DNA from: Pseudomonadota bacterium
Lineage (GTDB): Bacteria > Pseudomonadota > Alphaproteobacteria > Rhizobiales > Hyphomicrobiaceae
NCBI GenBank assembly: GCA_023412805.1
Contig: JAEZRM010000081.1
Coordinates: forward strand, 29,450-93,449
Reading direction: 5' to 3'
DNA length: 64,000 bases
Positions 16,932 to 25,719 of the stretch are shown piece by piece. Each line of letters starts with the position of its first letter. The stretch's first letter is position 1. A program made the position numbers and the translations under genes. The notes under the pieces are model-generated. The model was not told where the DNA came from, did no database searches, and worked only from the letters and a program-made list of their open reading frames with translations.

Positions 16932-17564
16932 TCAGCGGATGTCGTCGACAGCTACCGCGCGAATGGACCGCTCGGCGAAGGCACGGCGCGCCGCATCGAT
17001 CGATCCGTCGAGATCGATGCCGCGGGTTGCCTCCTCGATCACGACCATATCGAAGCCGCGCTGATGCCCGTCCTCTACCGAGAAGCGCACGCAGAAATCA
17101 AGCGCGAGGCCGACCACGAAGACGCGCCTCAACTCGCGCTCCCGCAGATAGCCCGCGAGGCCCGTCGGGGTCTTGCGGTCATTCTCGAAGAATGCCGAAT
17201 AGGAATCGATGGCATGCCGATAGCCCTTGCGGATGATCAGCTCCGCACGCGGGATGTTCAATCCGGCATGGAACTCGGCACCGCTGCTCCCTTGCACACA
17301 ATGATCGGGCCACAGAACCTGCGGACCATACGGAAGCGTGACGATCTCGAAGGGCTTCCGACCAGGATGAACCGAGGCAAACGAGCTGTGCCCGGCGGGA
17401 TGCCAATCCTGCGTCAATACGACGTGCTGGAACTTCGCCGCGAGACGATTGACCAGCGGCACGATCTCGTCGCCCGCCGGCACGGCGAGGCTGCCGCCCG
17501 GACAGAAGTCATTCTGGATGTCGACGACAAGCAGGACGTCGTCGTCGCGAATGCTCAGCGTCAT
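16932..17564 (-). CDS. pncA: nicotinamidase (isochorismatase-fold cysteine hydrolase)
   Basis: The enzyme deamidates nicotinamide to nicotinate for NAD salvage. The catalytic triad is visible in the 210-residue product: Asp15 (VVDIQNDF), Lys113 (IIRKGY) and Cys158 (GLALDFCVRFS). The metal ligands Asp53 and His55 (TQDWHP) and His88 (WPDHC) are also there, which separates PncA from other isochorismatase-like enzymes. ATG 17564 is chosen because the domain starts there; the frame's upstream extension is not conserved. It stands alone on the minus strand, divergent from the ABC importer. Confidence 0.93.
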   Translation of the reverse strand: MTLSIRDDDVLLVVDIQNDFCPGGSLAVPAGDEIVPLVNRLAAKFQHVVLTQDWHPAGHSSFASVHPGRKPFEIVTLPYGPQVLWPDHCVQGSSGAEFHAGLNIPRAELIIRKGYRHAIDSYSAFFENDRKTPTGLAGYLRERELRRVFVVGLALDFCVRFSVEDGHQRGFDMVVIEEATRGIDLDGSIDAARRAFAERSIRAVAVDDIR

Positions 17565-17772
17565 TGTGAATGATCCTTCTTGTTCAGTGCGTCCCGCCAA
17601 TGCCTGCACAATCATCCAGCATGATGCCCGGACTTGCCGCCTTGACCTTAGGCGATGGTGCAGTGCGAAATGATGATTAGGCAGGCACGAAGTTCTCGGG
17701 CTATCGTTCACGTACACGCTGTTGTCCGCACGCCTAGCTTGCCACGATTTTCGGTCAAGGGGAGTTCCAACG

Positions 17773-19371
17773 ATGGACCGCAGAAGTTTTCTCAAATCTT
17801 CACTGAGCGTTGGCGCGTTTGCCGCATCGGGCGGCGTCGCAGCGCCGGCTATTGCGCAGGGCGCCGCAAAAACTCTCAAATTCGTGCCGCAAGCCAATCT
17901 CGCGAATTTCGATCCCATCTGGGGCACGCAGTACGTCGTGCGCAATGCCTCGATGCTCGTGTGGGATACGCTTTACGGCGTCGATGACAAGCTCGAGGCG
18001 CAGCCCCAGATGGTCGAGGGCGACGAAGTTTCGAGCGACGGTCTCACATGGACATTCAAGCTCCGCTCGGGCCTCAAGTTCCACACGGGCGAGCCCGTGC
18101 TTGCCAAGGACGTGGTCGCCTCGCTCGCGCGCTGGTGCGTCCGCGACCCTATGGGCCTCATGATCAAGGCCATCCAGAAGGAGTTGACTGCGGTCGACGA
18201 CAAGACCGTGAAGTGGGTGCTCTCCAAGCCCTTCCCGAAGATGCGTTTCGCGCTCGGCAAGAACAACACGCCGATCGCCTTCATCATGCCCGAGCGTATC
18301 GCGCAGACCGATCCCTTCAAGCAGATCACCGAGTACGTCGGCAGCGGTCCGATGAAGTTCGCCCAGAAGGAGTGGGTACCGGGCGCGAAAGCCGTCTTCG
18401 AGAAGTTCACCGATTACGCGCCGCGCTCGGAGCCGGCGAGCTGGCTTGCCGGCGGCAAAGTCATTGCCATCGATCGCCTCGAGTGGGTGATCATGCCCGA
18501 TCCGGCGACGGCGTCGGCTGCCCTCCAGAGCGGTGAGGTGGATTGGTGGGAAACGCCCATCCCCGATCTCGTTCCCGTGCTGAAGCGCAACCGCAACATC
18601 AGGGTCGACATCGCCGATCCGCTCGGCAATGTCGGATCCTTCCGCCTCAATCACATGCACCCGCCCTTCGATAATCTGAAGGTGCGCAAGGCCGTGCAGA
18701 TGGCGCTCAACCAGGAAGACTACATGCGTGCCGTCGTCGGTAGCGACGACAGCCTTTGGCAAATGCTGCCGAGCTTCTTCACGCCCGGCACGCCCTTCTA
18801 CACGGAAGAGGGCGGCGATATCCTCAAAGGCCCGCGCAACATCGATGGCGCCAAGAAGCTGCTCGCGGAAGCGGGCTACTCGGGCCAGCCCGTGACCTGC
18901 ATCGTGGCGCAGGATCAGGCGCCGCTCAAAGCCATGGGTGAAGTTACCGCAGACCTGCTGAAGAAGATCGGCATGACCGTGGACTTCGTCGCGACGGACT
19001 GGGGAACGGTCGGCCAGCGCCGCGCCTCCAAGTCGCCCCCGGGACAAGGCGGCTGGGGCATGTTCCACACGTGGCACGCCGGCGCCGACTGCGCGACGCC
19101 CGCGGCCTACAACGCCCTCCGCGGCACCGGCGATAATGCGTGGTTCGGCTGGCCCAACAGCCCCAACACCGAAAAGGAGATCGAGGCTTGGTTCGAAGCG
19201 AGGAATGCCGATGAAGAGAAGGCCGCCATGGGCCGCATCAACAAGGCGGCCATGGACGACGTCGTCTACATCCCCACCGGCTTCTACAAAGGCTTCCAGG
19301 CCTGGCGCAGCAACATCAGCGGCGTCGTTGGTGGTCCGCTGCCGTTCTTTTGGAACGTGAAGAAGGGCTAG
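17773..19371 (+). CDS. ABC transporter substrate-binding protein, family 5 (peptide/opine/nickel type)
   Basis: The periplasmic receptor of the importer encoded by the next four genes. The 532-residue precursor starts with a twin-arginine-like signal (MDRRSFLKSSLSVGAF) ending AAPAIAQG. It contains the SBP_bac_5 region (SDGLTWTFKLRSGLKFHTG). AAGGGGAG lies upstream of ATG 17773. The stop codon TAG is inside the left arm of a large palindrome. The ligand is unknown; the downstream carbamoylase suggests N-carbamoyl amino acids, ureides or similar compounds. Confidence 0.92.
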   Translation: MDRRSFLKSSLSVGAFAASGGVAAPAIAQGAAKTLKFVPQANLANFDPIWGTQYVVRNASMLVWDTLYGVDDKLEAQPQMVEGDEVSSDGLTWTFKLRSGLKFHTGEPVLAKDVVASLARWCVRDPMGLMIKAIQKELTAVDDKTVKWVLSKPFPKMRFALGKNNTPIAFIMPERIAQTDPFKQITEYVGSGPMKFAQKEWVPGAKAVFEKFTDYAPRSEPASWLAGGKVIAIDRLEWVIMPDPATASAALQSGEVDWWETPIPDLVPVLKRNRNIRVDIADPLGNVGSFRLNHMHPPFDNLKVRKAVQMALNQEDYMRAVVGSDDSLWQMLPSFFTPGTPFYTEEGGDILKGPRNIDGAKKLLAEAGYSGQPVTCIVAQDQAPLKAMGEVTADLLKKIGMTVDFVATDWGTVGQRRASKSPPGQGGWGMFHTWHAGADCATPAAYNALRGTGDNAWFGWPNSPNTEKEIEAWFEARNADEEKAAMGRINKAAMDDVVYIPTGFYKGFQAWRSNISGVVGGPLPFFWNVKKG

Positions 19372-19443
19372 TGTGATGATCGAGAAATTCGCCACCTCTC
19401 GCGCCACAGGATCGAGCGAATTTCTCGATCTGAATCACACTAG
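19368..19443. repeat. large imperfect palindrome beginning with CTAGTGTGAT
   Basis: Left arm CTAGTGTGAT plus ATCGAGAAATTCGC pairs with the right arm at 19416-19443 over about 24 base pairs with a 3-4-base bulge; the loop is about 23 bases. The stop codon of the binding-protein gene lies in the left arm. It looks like an intergenic palindromic repeat and may stabilise or shorten the polycistronic mRNA. Confidence 0.75.
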
Positions 19444-19456
19444 AAGAACCAAATTT

Positions 19457-19534
19457 CTAGTGTCCCAACTGATTCCGAAGTTCGCTCGGGGCGCTAGCAT
19501 CGAGGTTTGGCGAACTTCGGAATCGGGACACTAG
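19457..19534. repeat. second large palindrome, same CTAGTGT ends
   Basis: CTAGTGTCCC at 19457-19466 and GATTCCGAAGTTCGC at 19471-19485 pair perfectly with the complement at 19510-19534, with only AACT (19467-19470) bulged. The sequence differs from the first palindrome inside, but has the same architecture and the same CTAGTGT terminus, 13 bases further on. Confidence 0.75.
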
Positions 19535-19546
19535 ATTGGCCGAACC

Positions 19547-20488
19547 ATGCTCGGCTTCATCTTAAGGCGCATCATCTCGACGATCCCCGTCATGGGGATC
19601 GTCGCCCTGTTCGTCTTCAGCCTGCTCTACATTGCGCCGGGCGATCCTGCCGTCGTCATTGCCGGTGATCAGGCGACCCCGCAGGACGTCGAACGCATTC
19701 GCATTGCGCTCGGCCTCGACCGGCCTTTCCTCGAACGCTTCGGCGATTGGTCCTGGCGCATTCTGCACGGCGATCTCGGCACGTCGATGTTCACCGGAAT
19801 GCCGGTGACGCAGCTCATCGGGCAACGCCTGGAGCCGACGCTCTCGCTGATGGTGATCACGCTCATACTGTCGATCGTCATCGCGGTGCCGATGGGCGTC
19901 GTCGCAGCTTGGAAGGCTGGTAGCTGGATCGATCGCAGCCTCATGGGCTTCGCCGTATTCGGCTTCTCGGTGCCCGTATTCGTCGTCGGCTACGTGCTGG
20001 CCTATGTCTTCGCGCTCGAACTTGAGCTGTTGCCCGTCCAGGGCTACACGCCCTTGTCCGAAGGTCTCTGGCCCTGGTTCGAAAACCTCATCCTGCCGTC
20101 GATCGCGCTAGGGTGCGTCTATATCGCGCTCATTGCACGCATCACGCGCGCGTCCATGCTCGAGGTGCTGCAGCAGGACTACATCCGCACCGCAAAGGCC
20201 AAGGGCCTCGGGCAAAGCCCCATACTCTTCCTTCATGCGCTCAAGAACGCCGCCGTCCCCATCGTGACGGTGATCGGCATCGGCATGGCACTCCTCATCG
20301 GCGGCGCCGTCGTTACGGAGAGCGTCTTCGCCATTCCCGGGCTCGGCCGCCTGACGATCGATGCCATCCTGCGGCGCGACTATCCCGTCATTCAGGGCAT
20401 CGTGCTGCTCTTCAGCTTTGTCTACGTGCTCGTCAACCTGATCGTTGATCTGCTCTACACGATGCTCGATCCGAGGATCCGCTATTGA
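19547..20488 (+). CDS. ABC transporter permease, DppB/OppB type
   Basis: A 313-residue inner-membrane permease with about six helices. The first helix (IISTIPVMGIVALFVFSLLY) is followed by the family motif PGDPAVVIAGDQATPQDVER. The cytoplasmic EAA loop is visible near residue 220 (DYIRTAKAKGLGQSPILFLHALKN). Its stop overlaps the TTG start of the next permease, so the two halves are translationally coupled. It follows two large palindromes after the binding-protein gene. Confidence 0.93.
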   Translation: MLGFILRRIISTIPVMGIVALFVFSLLYIAPGDPAVVIAGDQATPQDVERIRIALGLDRPFLERFGDWSWRILHGDLGTSMFTGMPVTQLIGQRLEPTLSLMVITLILSIVIAVPMGVVAAWKAGSWIDRSLMGFAVFGFSVPVFVVGYVLAYVFALELELLPVQGYTPLSEGLWPWFENLILPSIALGCVYIALIARITRASMLEVLQQDYIRTAKAKGLGQSPILFLHALKNAAVPIVTVIGIGMALLIGGAVVTESVFAIPGLGRLTIDAILRRDYPVIQGIVLLFSFVYVLVNLIVDLLYTMLDPRIRY

Positions 20489-21405
20489 CCGCCACAGCCT
20501 CCTCTCCGGCTGAAGCCCCCGTGCTCGTTGGCGAGCCGGAGCTTCCTGACATCCTGCCGCCGGTCAAGCAGCGCCACGGCATCCGCGGCTTTGCCTATCG
20601 TCACCCCGCGATCGCCATCGGCGGCTTCATGCTGATGCTGCTCATTCTCATGGCGATCTTCGCGCCATTCCTCGGGACGACCGACCCTTCGGCGCTCGCG
20701 CCATCCAAGCGCACGCGATCACCGTCCGCGGAGTTCTGGTTCGGCTCCGACATGATGGGCCGCGACATCTACTCGCGCGTGATCTACGGCGCTCGCGTAT
20801 CGCTGATCGTCGGCTTTTCGGTCGCGATCATTGCCTCGATCGCCGGCCTCATTGTCGGTCTCATATCTGGCTTCGTAAGATGGGCCGACAGCATCATCAT
20901 GCGCGTCATGGATGGCATGATGTCGATCCCGCCCATCCTTCTCGCCGTCGCTCTCATGGCGCTCACCCGCGGCAGCGTACCGAATGTCATCGCGGCTATT
21001 GCCATCGCCGAGTTTCCCCGCGTCGCGCGCCTCGTGCGCGGTGTCGTGCTGTCGCTGCGCGAGCAGCCCTACGTGGAAGCAGCCGTGGCCTCGGGCACGC
21101 GCACCCCCATGATCATCATCCGCCACATCCTGCCGAACACGATCGCACCGCTCACCGTGCAGGCGACGTACATCTGCGCGAGCGCCATGATCACGGAATC
21201 CATTCTCTCGTTCATCGGCGCCGGCACGCCGCCGATCATTCCCTCCTGGGGTAACATCATGGCCGACGGCCGGGCGCTCTGGCAGGTGAAGCCCTTCATC
21301 GTGTTCTTCCCGGCGATCTTCCTCTCGCTCACCGTGCTCGCGGTCAATCTTCTGGGTGACGGCATGCGCGACGCCGTCGATCCGCGCATGGCGAAGAGGC
21401 TCTAA
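20485..21405 (+). CDS. ABC transporter permease, DppC/OppC type
   Basis: The second permease subunit, 306 residues. It begins with a TTG codon that overlaps the previous TGA by 4 bases. After a cytoplasmic leader comes the first helix (IGGFMLMLLILMAIFAPFLG). The DppC signature FWFGSDMMGRDIYSRVIYGAR follows at about residue 84, and the EAA loop is near 195 (QPYVEAAVASGTRTPMIIIRH). The last helix leads to NLLGDGMRDAVDPRM, usual in the family. Confidence 0.93.
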   Translation: MTATASSPAEAPVLVGEPELPDILPPVKQRHGIRGFAYRHPAIAIGGFMLMLLILMAIFAPFLGTTDPSALAPSKRTRSPSAEFWFGSDMMGRDIYSRVIYGARVSLIVGFSVAIIASIAGLIVGLISGFVRWADSIIMRVMDGMMSIPPILLAVALMALTRGSVPNVIAAIAIAEFPRVARLVRGVVLSLREQPYVEAAVASGTRTPMIIIRHILPNTIAPLTVQATYICASAMITESILSFIGAGTPPIIPSWGNIMADGRALWQVKPFIVFFPAIFLSLTVLAVNLLGDGMRDAVDPRMAKRL

Positions 21406-21409
21406 TACA

Positions 21410-22381
21410 ATGGCGCTTCTCGAAGTCGAAAAGCTGCAGACGCATTTCCGCACCGAGCATGGCGTCAGCCGTGCGGTGAACGGCGTCTCCTTTCATCTCG
21501 ACGCGGGCGAAACGCTGGCCATCGTCGGCGAGAGCGGCTGCGGCAAGTCCGTCACGGCCATGTCGATTCTGCGGCTCATTCCGTCGCCGCCAGGCAAATC
21601 GGCCGGCAGCATCCGCTTTCAAGGACGCGATCTGCTCGAACTGCCTGAGCCCGAGATGCGCAAGATCCGCGGCAATGACATCTCTATGATCTTCCAGGAG
21701 CCGATGACCTCGCTCAATCCTGTGCTCACGATCGGCCGGCAGATCACCGAAACGCTCGTCCTGCACCAGAAGCTCGACAAGACCGCCGCAACCGCGCGCG
21801 CCATCGAAATGCTGCGCCTCGCCAACATCCCCGAACCCGAGCGTCGCGTCACGCAGTACCCGCACGAGCTTTCCGGCGGCATGCGCCAGCGTGTGATGAT
21901 CGCCATGGCGCTCGCTTGCGATCCCAAGCTTCTCATAGCCGATGAGCCGACCACGGCACTCGACGTAACGGTGCAGGCGCAGATCCTCGATCTCATGCGC
22001 CAGCTCAAGGAGAAGACCGGGACAGCAATCATCCTCATTACGCACGATCTCGGCGTGGTCGCGGAGATGGCAGAGCGCGTCATCGTCATGTACGCGGGCA
22101 AGGTCGTCGAACAAGCGAGTGTCGAGGATCTCTTTGCCCGCCCACAGCACCCTTATACACGCGCCCTCCTCGGCTCCATGCCCCGCCTTGCCGATGGCAG
22201 CGGCGAGCACAAGCGCCTCGCCGAAATTCCAGGTGTCGTGCCGCGCTCACGCGCAAGATCGATGGCTGCATCTTCGCGCCGCGCTGCGCCCAGGCCGCCG
22301 AGCATTGCCGCGCGCACTATCCGCCTCTCGAAGAGAAGAGCGAGAAGCATTGGGCAGCGTGCTGGCAAGCACCGCGCGTGA
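21410..22381 (+). CDS. ABC transporter ATP-binding protein, DppD/OppD type, frameshifted near the 3' end
   Basis: Energises import with its DppF-like partner. Walker A GESGCGKS, the signature LSGGMRQRV and Walker B LLIADEPTTALD are all present. As read, the 323-residue product loses the family C-terminus after PGVVPR. The missing part is in the +1 frame: IDGCIFAPRC, EHCRAHYPP, then a TGA at 22396-22398 that overlaps the next ATG. A missing C near 22244 explains this. The ATPase core should still fold; the lost Cys-containing tail helps pair with permeases. Either a sequencing error or a real recent mutation. Confidence 0.9.
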   Translation: MALLEVEKLQTHFRTEHGVSRAVNGVSFHLDAGETLAIVGESGCGKSVTAMSILRLIPSPPGKSAGSIRFQGRDLLELPEPEMRKIRGNDISMIFQEPMTSLNPVLTIGRQITETLVLHQKLDKTAATARAIEMLRLANIPEPERRVTQYPHELSGGMRQRVMIAMALACDPKLLIADEPTTALDVTVQAQILDLMRQLKEKTGTAIILITHDLGVVAEMAERVIVMYAGKVVEQASVEDLFARPQHPYTRALLGSMPRLADGSGEHKRLAEIPGVVPRSRARSMAASSRRAAPRPPSIAARTIRLSKRRARSIGQRAGKHRA

Positions 22382-22394
22382 AGGAGCACGCGGC

Positions 22395-23393
22395 ATGAAG
22401 CCCAATCTGCCACCCGTTCTGGAGGTCAAGAACCTCAAGAAGGACTTTCCCGTCAAAAAGGGCCTCTTCGGCCGTGCAGGCGCCTACGTCCACGCCGTCG
22501 ACGGCATCAGCTTCACCATCGGTGAGAGCGAAACACTCGGCCTCGTCGGCGAATCCGGTTGCGGCAAGTCCACCGCGGGCAAGCTTATTCTCAAGCTCAT
22601 TCCGCCGACGGCCGGCGAAATCCGCCTTGGCGGGCGGCGCATCGACGAGCTCGGCGGCGAAAGCATGCGCGACTGCCGCCGCACCATGCAGGTCGTCTTC
22701 CAGGATCCGTACTCATCGCTCAATCCGCGCATGCGCGCCCGCGACATCGTCGCCGAGCCACTGCGCAACTTCGAGGCGCTCAGCGAGAGCGATATCGATA
22801 AGCGCGTGAGCCATCTCTTCGACAACGTCGGCCTGCGCAGCGATCAGCTATCGCGCTTTCCGCACGAGTTCTCGGGCGGGCAACGCCAGCGGCTCGTCAT
22901 TGCGCGCGCGCTCGCCGTGCGCCCGAGCCTCATCGTGTGTGACGAGCCCGTCTCCGCGCTCGACGTCTCCGTGCAGGCGCAGGTCATCAATCTGCTGATC
23001 GACCTGCAGAAGGAGTTCGGCGTCGCATACCTCTTCATCGCGCACGATCTCGCGGTCGTCGAGCACATCAGCCATCGCGTCGCGGTTATGTACCTCGGCC
23101 GCATTGTCGAGCTTGCTGACAAGGAGTCGCTTTTCGCGAGCCCGCAGCACCCGTACACCGAGGCGCTGCTGTCGGCCGTTCCGGTGCCTGATCCAACGGT
23201 CAAGCCGAACCGCATCATCCTGCAGGGCGATGTGCCGAGCCCGATCAATCCGCCGCCCGGCTGTCACTTCCACACGCGATGCCCCTATGCCGTGGAGCGC
23301 TGCAAGCTGGAGCGCCCGATCATGCGCAAGACCAAGCCAGGGCACTTTGCGGCCTGCCACCTGCGCGATGGCGAGCCCGTTCAGACGGTGTAA
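22395..23393 (+). CDS. ABC transporter ATP-binding protein, DppF/OppF type
   Basis: The second nucleotide-binding subunit, 332 residues from ATG 22395. It has the DppF-type start LEVKNLKKDFPVKKGLFGR, Walker A GESGCGKS, the signature FSGGQRQRL, and Walker B LIVCDEPVSALD. The C-terminal oligopeptide-transporter domain is intact (PPPGCHFHTRCPYAVERC). The ATG overlaps the TGA of the frame-corrected DppD gene, which supports both this start and the frameshift reading. Confidence 0.94.
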   Translation: MKPNLPPVLEVKNLKKDFPVKKGLFGRAGAYVHAVDGISFTIGESETLGLVGESGCGKSTAGKLILKLIPPTAGEIRLGGRRIDELGGESMRDCRRTMQVVFQDPYSSLNPRMRARDIVAEPLRNFEALSESDIDKRVSHLFDNVGLRSDQLSRFPHEFSGGQRQRLVIARALAVRPSLIVCDEPVSALDVSVQAQVINLLIDLQKEFGVAYLFIAHDLAVVEHISHRVAVMYLGRIVELADKESLFASPQHPYTEALLSAVPVPDPTVKPNRIILQGDVPSPINPPPGCHFHTRCPYAVERCKLERPIMRKTKPGHFAACHLRDGEPVQTV

Positions 23394-23402
23394 GGACTTC
23401 CG

Positions 23403-24338
23403 ATGCCGAGAATAGTCACAGTGGGCGCTGCCCAGCTTGGGCCGATCGCGCGCGTGGAGACCCGCGGTGATGTCGTTGCCCGGCTCATTGCGCTCATGCG
23501 TCAGGCAAAGGAGGCCGGCTGCGATATCGTTGTCTACCCCGAGCTGGCGCTCACGACGTTCTTCCCGCGCTGGTACATGGAAGATCAGCACGAGATCGAT
23601 GCGTATTTCGAGCGCGAGATGCCCTCGCCGGATACGGCACCGCTCTTCGAGACCGCACGCCAGCTCGGCATTGGCTTTCATCTCGGGTACGCCGAACTCG
23701 TTCAGGAGGCCGGACACACGCGGCGCTTCAATACGGCCATCCTGGTAGACAAGTCGGGCGGCATCGTCGCCAAGTATCGAAAGATCCACTTGCCCGGACA
23801 CGCCGAGCACGAGCCTTACCGCGCATTCCAGCATCTCGAGAAGCGCTACTTCGACGTCGGCGACCTCGGCTTTCCCGTGTGGCGCGCGTTCGGCGGCATC
23901 GTCGGCATGTGCATCTGCAATGACCGGCGCTGGCCGGAGACGTATCGCGTCATGGGCCTGCAGGGTGTCGAGATGATCCTGCTCGGCTACAATACACCAC
24001 TGCACAATCCACCCGCGCCGGAGCATGACGCGCTCGGCAATTTTCACAATACACTTGTCATGCAATCCGGGGCCTATCAGAACGGAACCTGGGTGGTCGG
24101 TGTCGCGAAGGCCGGCATAGAGGAAGGGATCATGCATCTTGGCCAATCGCAAATCATCGCGCCATCAGGCGAAACGGTGGCGATGTGCACCACGCTCGGC
24201 GACGAGCTGGCGGTTGCGCGCTGCGACCTCGATCTGACCGTCTCGTACAAATCGACGGTCTTCAACTTCGCCCGCCATCGGCGCCCCGAGCACTACGGCC
24301 TGATCGTCGAGCGCACGGGCACAAAGCTTCCGGACTGA
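23403..24338 (+). CDS. N-carbamoyl-D-amino-acid amidohydrolase-like nitrilase-superfamily enzyme
   Basis: Predicted to hydrolyse an N-carbamoyl amino acid to the amino acid, CO2 and ammonia in the cytoplasm. The nitrilase triad is visible: Glu47 (VYPELAL), Lys127 (KYRKIHLPGH) and Cys172 (MCICNDRRWPE). From memory these match the positions reported for the Agrobacterium D-carbamoylase, and the 311-residue length is close. It begins 10 bases after the ABC importer genes and probably belongs to that operon, so the importer may supply its substrate. Other amidases of the same branch cannot be excluded. Confidence 0.88.
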   Translation: MPRIVTVGAAQLGPIARVETRGDVVARLIALMRQAKEAGCDIVVYPELALTTFFPRWYMEDQHEIDAYFEREMPSPDTAPLFETARQLGIGFHLGYAELVQEAGHTRRFNTAILVDKSGGIVAKYRKIHLPGHAEHEPYRAFQHLEKRYFDVGDLGFPVWRAFGGIVGMCICNDRRWPETYRVMGLQGVEMILLGYNTPLHNPPAPEHDALGNFHNTLVMQSGAYQNGTWVVGVAKAGIEEGIMHLGQSQIIAPSGETVAMCTTLGDELAVARCDLDLTVSYKSTVFNFARHRRPEHYGLIVERTGTKLPD

Positions 24339-24386
24339 GGTGGCACTTCGATTGAGAGACGACGTTCCAGACATAGGCGGGTTGAC

Positions 24387-25601
24387 GTGACGCCGAAGCC
24401 CGCAGATCCGCAGGATCGGCCACCCAGCCCCACCGCGCGCGTGCCGTTGTGGCTCATTGCCTTGTTCACGCTGACCGGGCCGATCGCCATGCACATGCTC
24501 GTGCCGGCGCTCCCGCACGCAGCGCGGGATCTCGGCACGTCTGCTGCGGCCATGCAGCTCACGATCAGCCTGTACATTCTGGGCATGGCCGTGGGGCAGC
24601 TCGGATACGGACCGGTATCCGATCGTTTCGGCCGTCGGCCGGTACTGATGGCGGGACTTGGACTCTATGCCATTGCGGGCATGGCCGCAGCGCTGGCCCC
24701 GAATGTTCAGGCACTCATTGTAGCGCGCGTGTTCCAGGCCTTCGGCGGAGGCGCCGGCCTGGCACTGGGCCGTGCGATCGTACGCGATACAGCAGGGCCG
24801 TCCGATGTCGCGCGGCGCCTCGCCCTCATGAACCTCATGGTGACGCTCGGCCCGGGCATGGCGCCCGTCATAGGCGGCGTACTCGCGGCATCGTTCGGAT
24901 GGCGTGCGATCTTCGTCTCGCTCGGCGCTCTCGGCGTCGTAAATCTTATCTTCCTATGGCGCCTGCTGCCCGAGACGCGTCCCGTCGCGGACAACGTGAG
25001 CACCACGACGATCTTGCATGACTACGGCAATCTGCTGCGGTCGCCCGCATTCGTCGGCTACGCAATCGGCGGCGGCTGCGCAACGACATCCATGTACGCA
25101 TTCGTCGCCGCCGCTCCCTTCATTCTCGTCGAAGAGCTTCACCGGCCCGCCTACGAGGTCGGCATCTATCTCGGTCTACTGGTCGGTGGCTTCTCACTCG
25201 GGACCATCCTCGCAACGCGGCTCATTCCCGGCATTCCGATCGCCAAGCTTCTGGCCCGCTCCAGCCTGCTCAGTGCGCTCGCCGCATTCTCGTTTCTCGG
25301 CGCAGCGCTGTCGGGCCACTTGAGCGTCGCTCTGGCGGTCATCCCGATGATCGTATTCACGGTCGGGGCCGGGATCTCCTCACCGACAGCACTTACAGAG
25401 GCTCTCGGGGTCAATGCGCGCATCGTAGGATCGGCGTCGGGTCTCTATGGTAGTGCCCAAATGGGCATCGGCGCCTTGTGCGCAGGCCTTGTTGCCCTCG
25501 GGAACGATCCCGCGCTCACGGCAGGCATCATCCTCGCGTCCGCAAGTGTCATCGGGCAGCTCGCATTCTGGATCGGTGCGCGCAGCCGCAGCCAGACTTG
25601 A
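24387..25601 (+). CDS. MFS transporter, Bcr/CflA drug-resistance type
   Basis: A 404-residue permease with about 12 hydrophobic segments. The MFS motif between helices 2 and 3 is visible as LGYGPVSDRFGRRPVLMAG, and motif C-like PGMAPVIGGVLAASFGW lies in helix 5. The arrangement is that of Bcr/CflA exporters (DHA1). The start is GTG 24387 after an AGGCGGG sequence. It follows the carbamoylase by 48 bases, so it could be in the same transcript and export a product, an inference. Confidence 0.88.
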   Translation: MTPKPADPQDRPPSPTARVPLWLIALFTLTGPIAMHMLVPALPHAARDLGTSAAAMQLTISLYILGMAVGQLGYGPVSDRFGRRPVLMAGLGLYAIAGMAAALAPNVQALIVARVFQAFGGGAGLALGRAIVRDTAGPSDVARRLALMNLMVTLGPGMAPVIGGVLAASFGWRAIFVSLGALGVVNLIFLWRLLPETRPVADNVSTTTILHDYGNLLRSPAFVGYAIGGGCATTSMYAFVAAAPFILVEELHRPAYEVGIYLGLLVGGFSLGTILATRLIPGIPIAKLLARSSLLSALAAFSFLGAALSGHLSVALAVIPMIVFTVGAGISSPTALTEALGVNARIVGSASGLYGSAQMGIGALCAGLVALGNDPALTAGIILASASVIGQLAFWIGARSRSQT

Positions 25602-25719
25602 GCACGGCACGCGCGGCCGGTGACAACTGCGCTAGAATGACGACGGGCGAACCCGCTCGCGCCAGCCATCGTCCTACCATTGTCCGGCGCCCACGCGTCA
25701 CAGCATGCAATCGAGGCTC

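Noticed and set aside
17800..19407. 535-codon open frame on the minus strand opposite the binding-protein gene
   Set aside because: A high-GC antisense shadow: it is rich in His/Arg/Glu/Asp with no domain, while the plus strand has a clear signal peptide and family motifs.
22848..24152. 434-codon minus-strand frame across dppF and the carbamoylase
   Set aside because: Antisense shadow without family similarity; both plus-strand genes are well supported.
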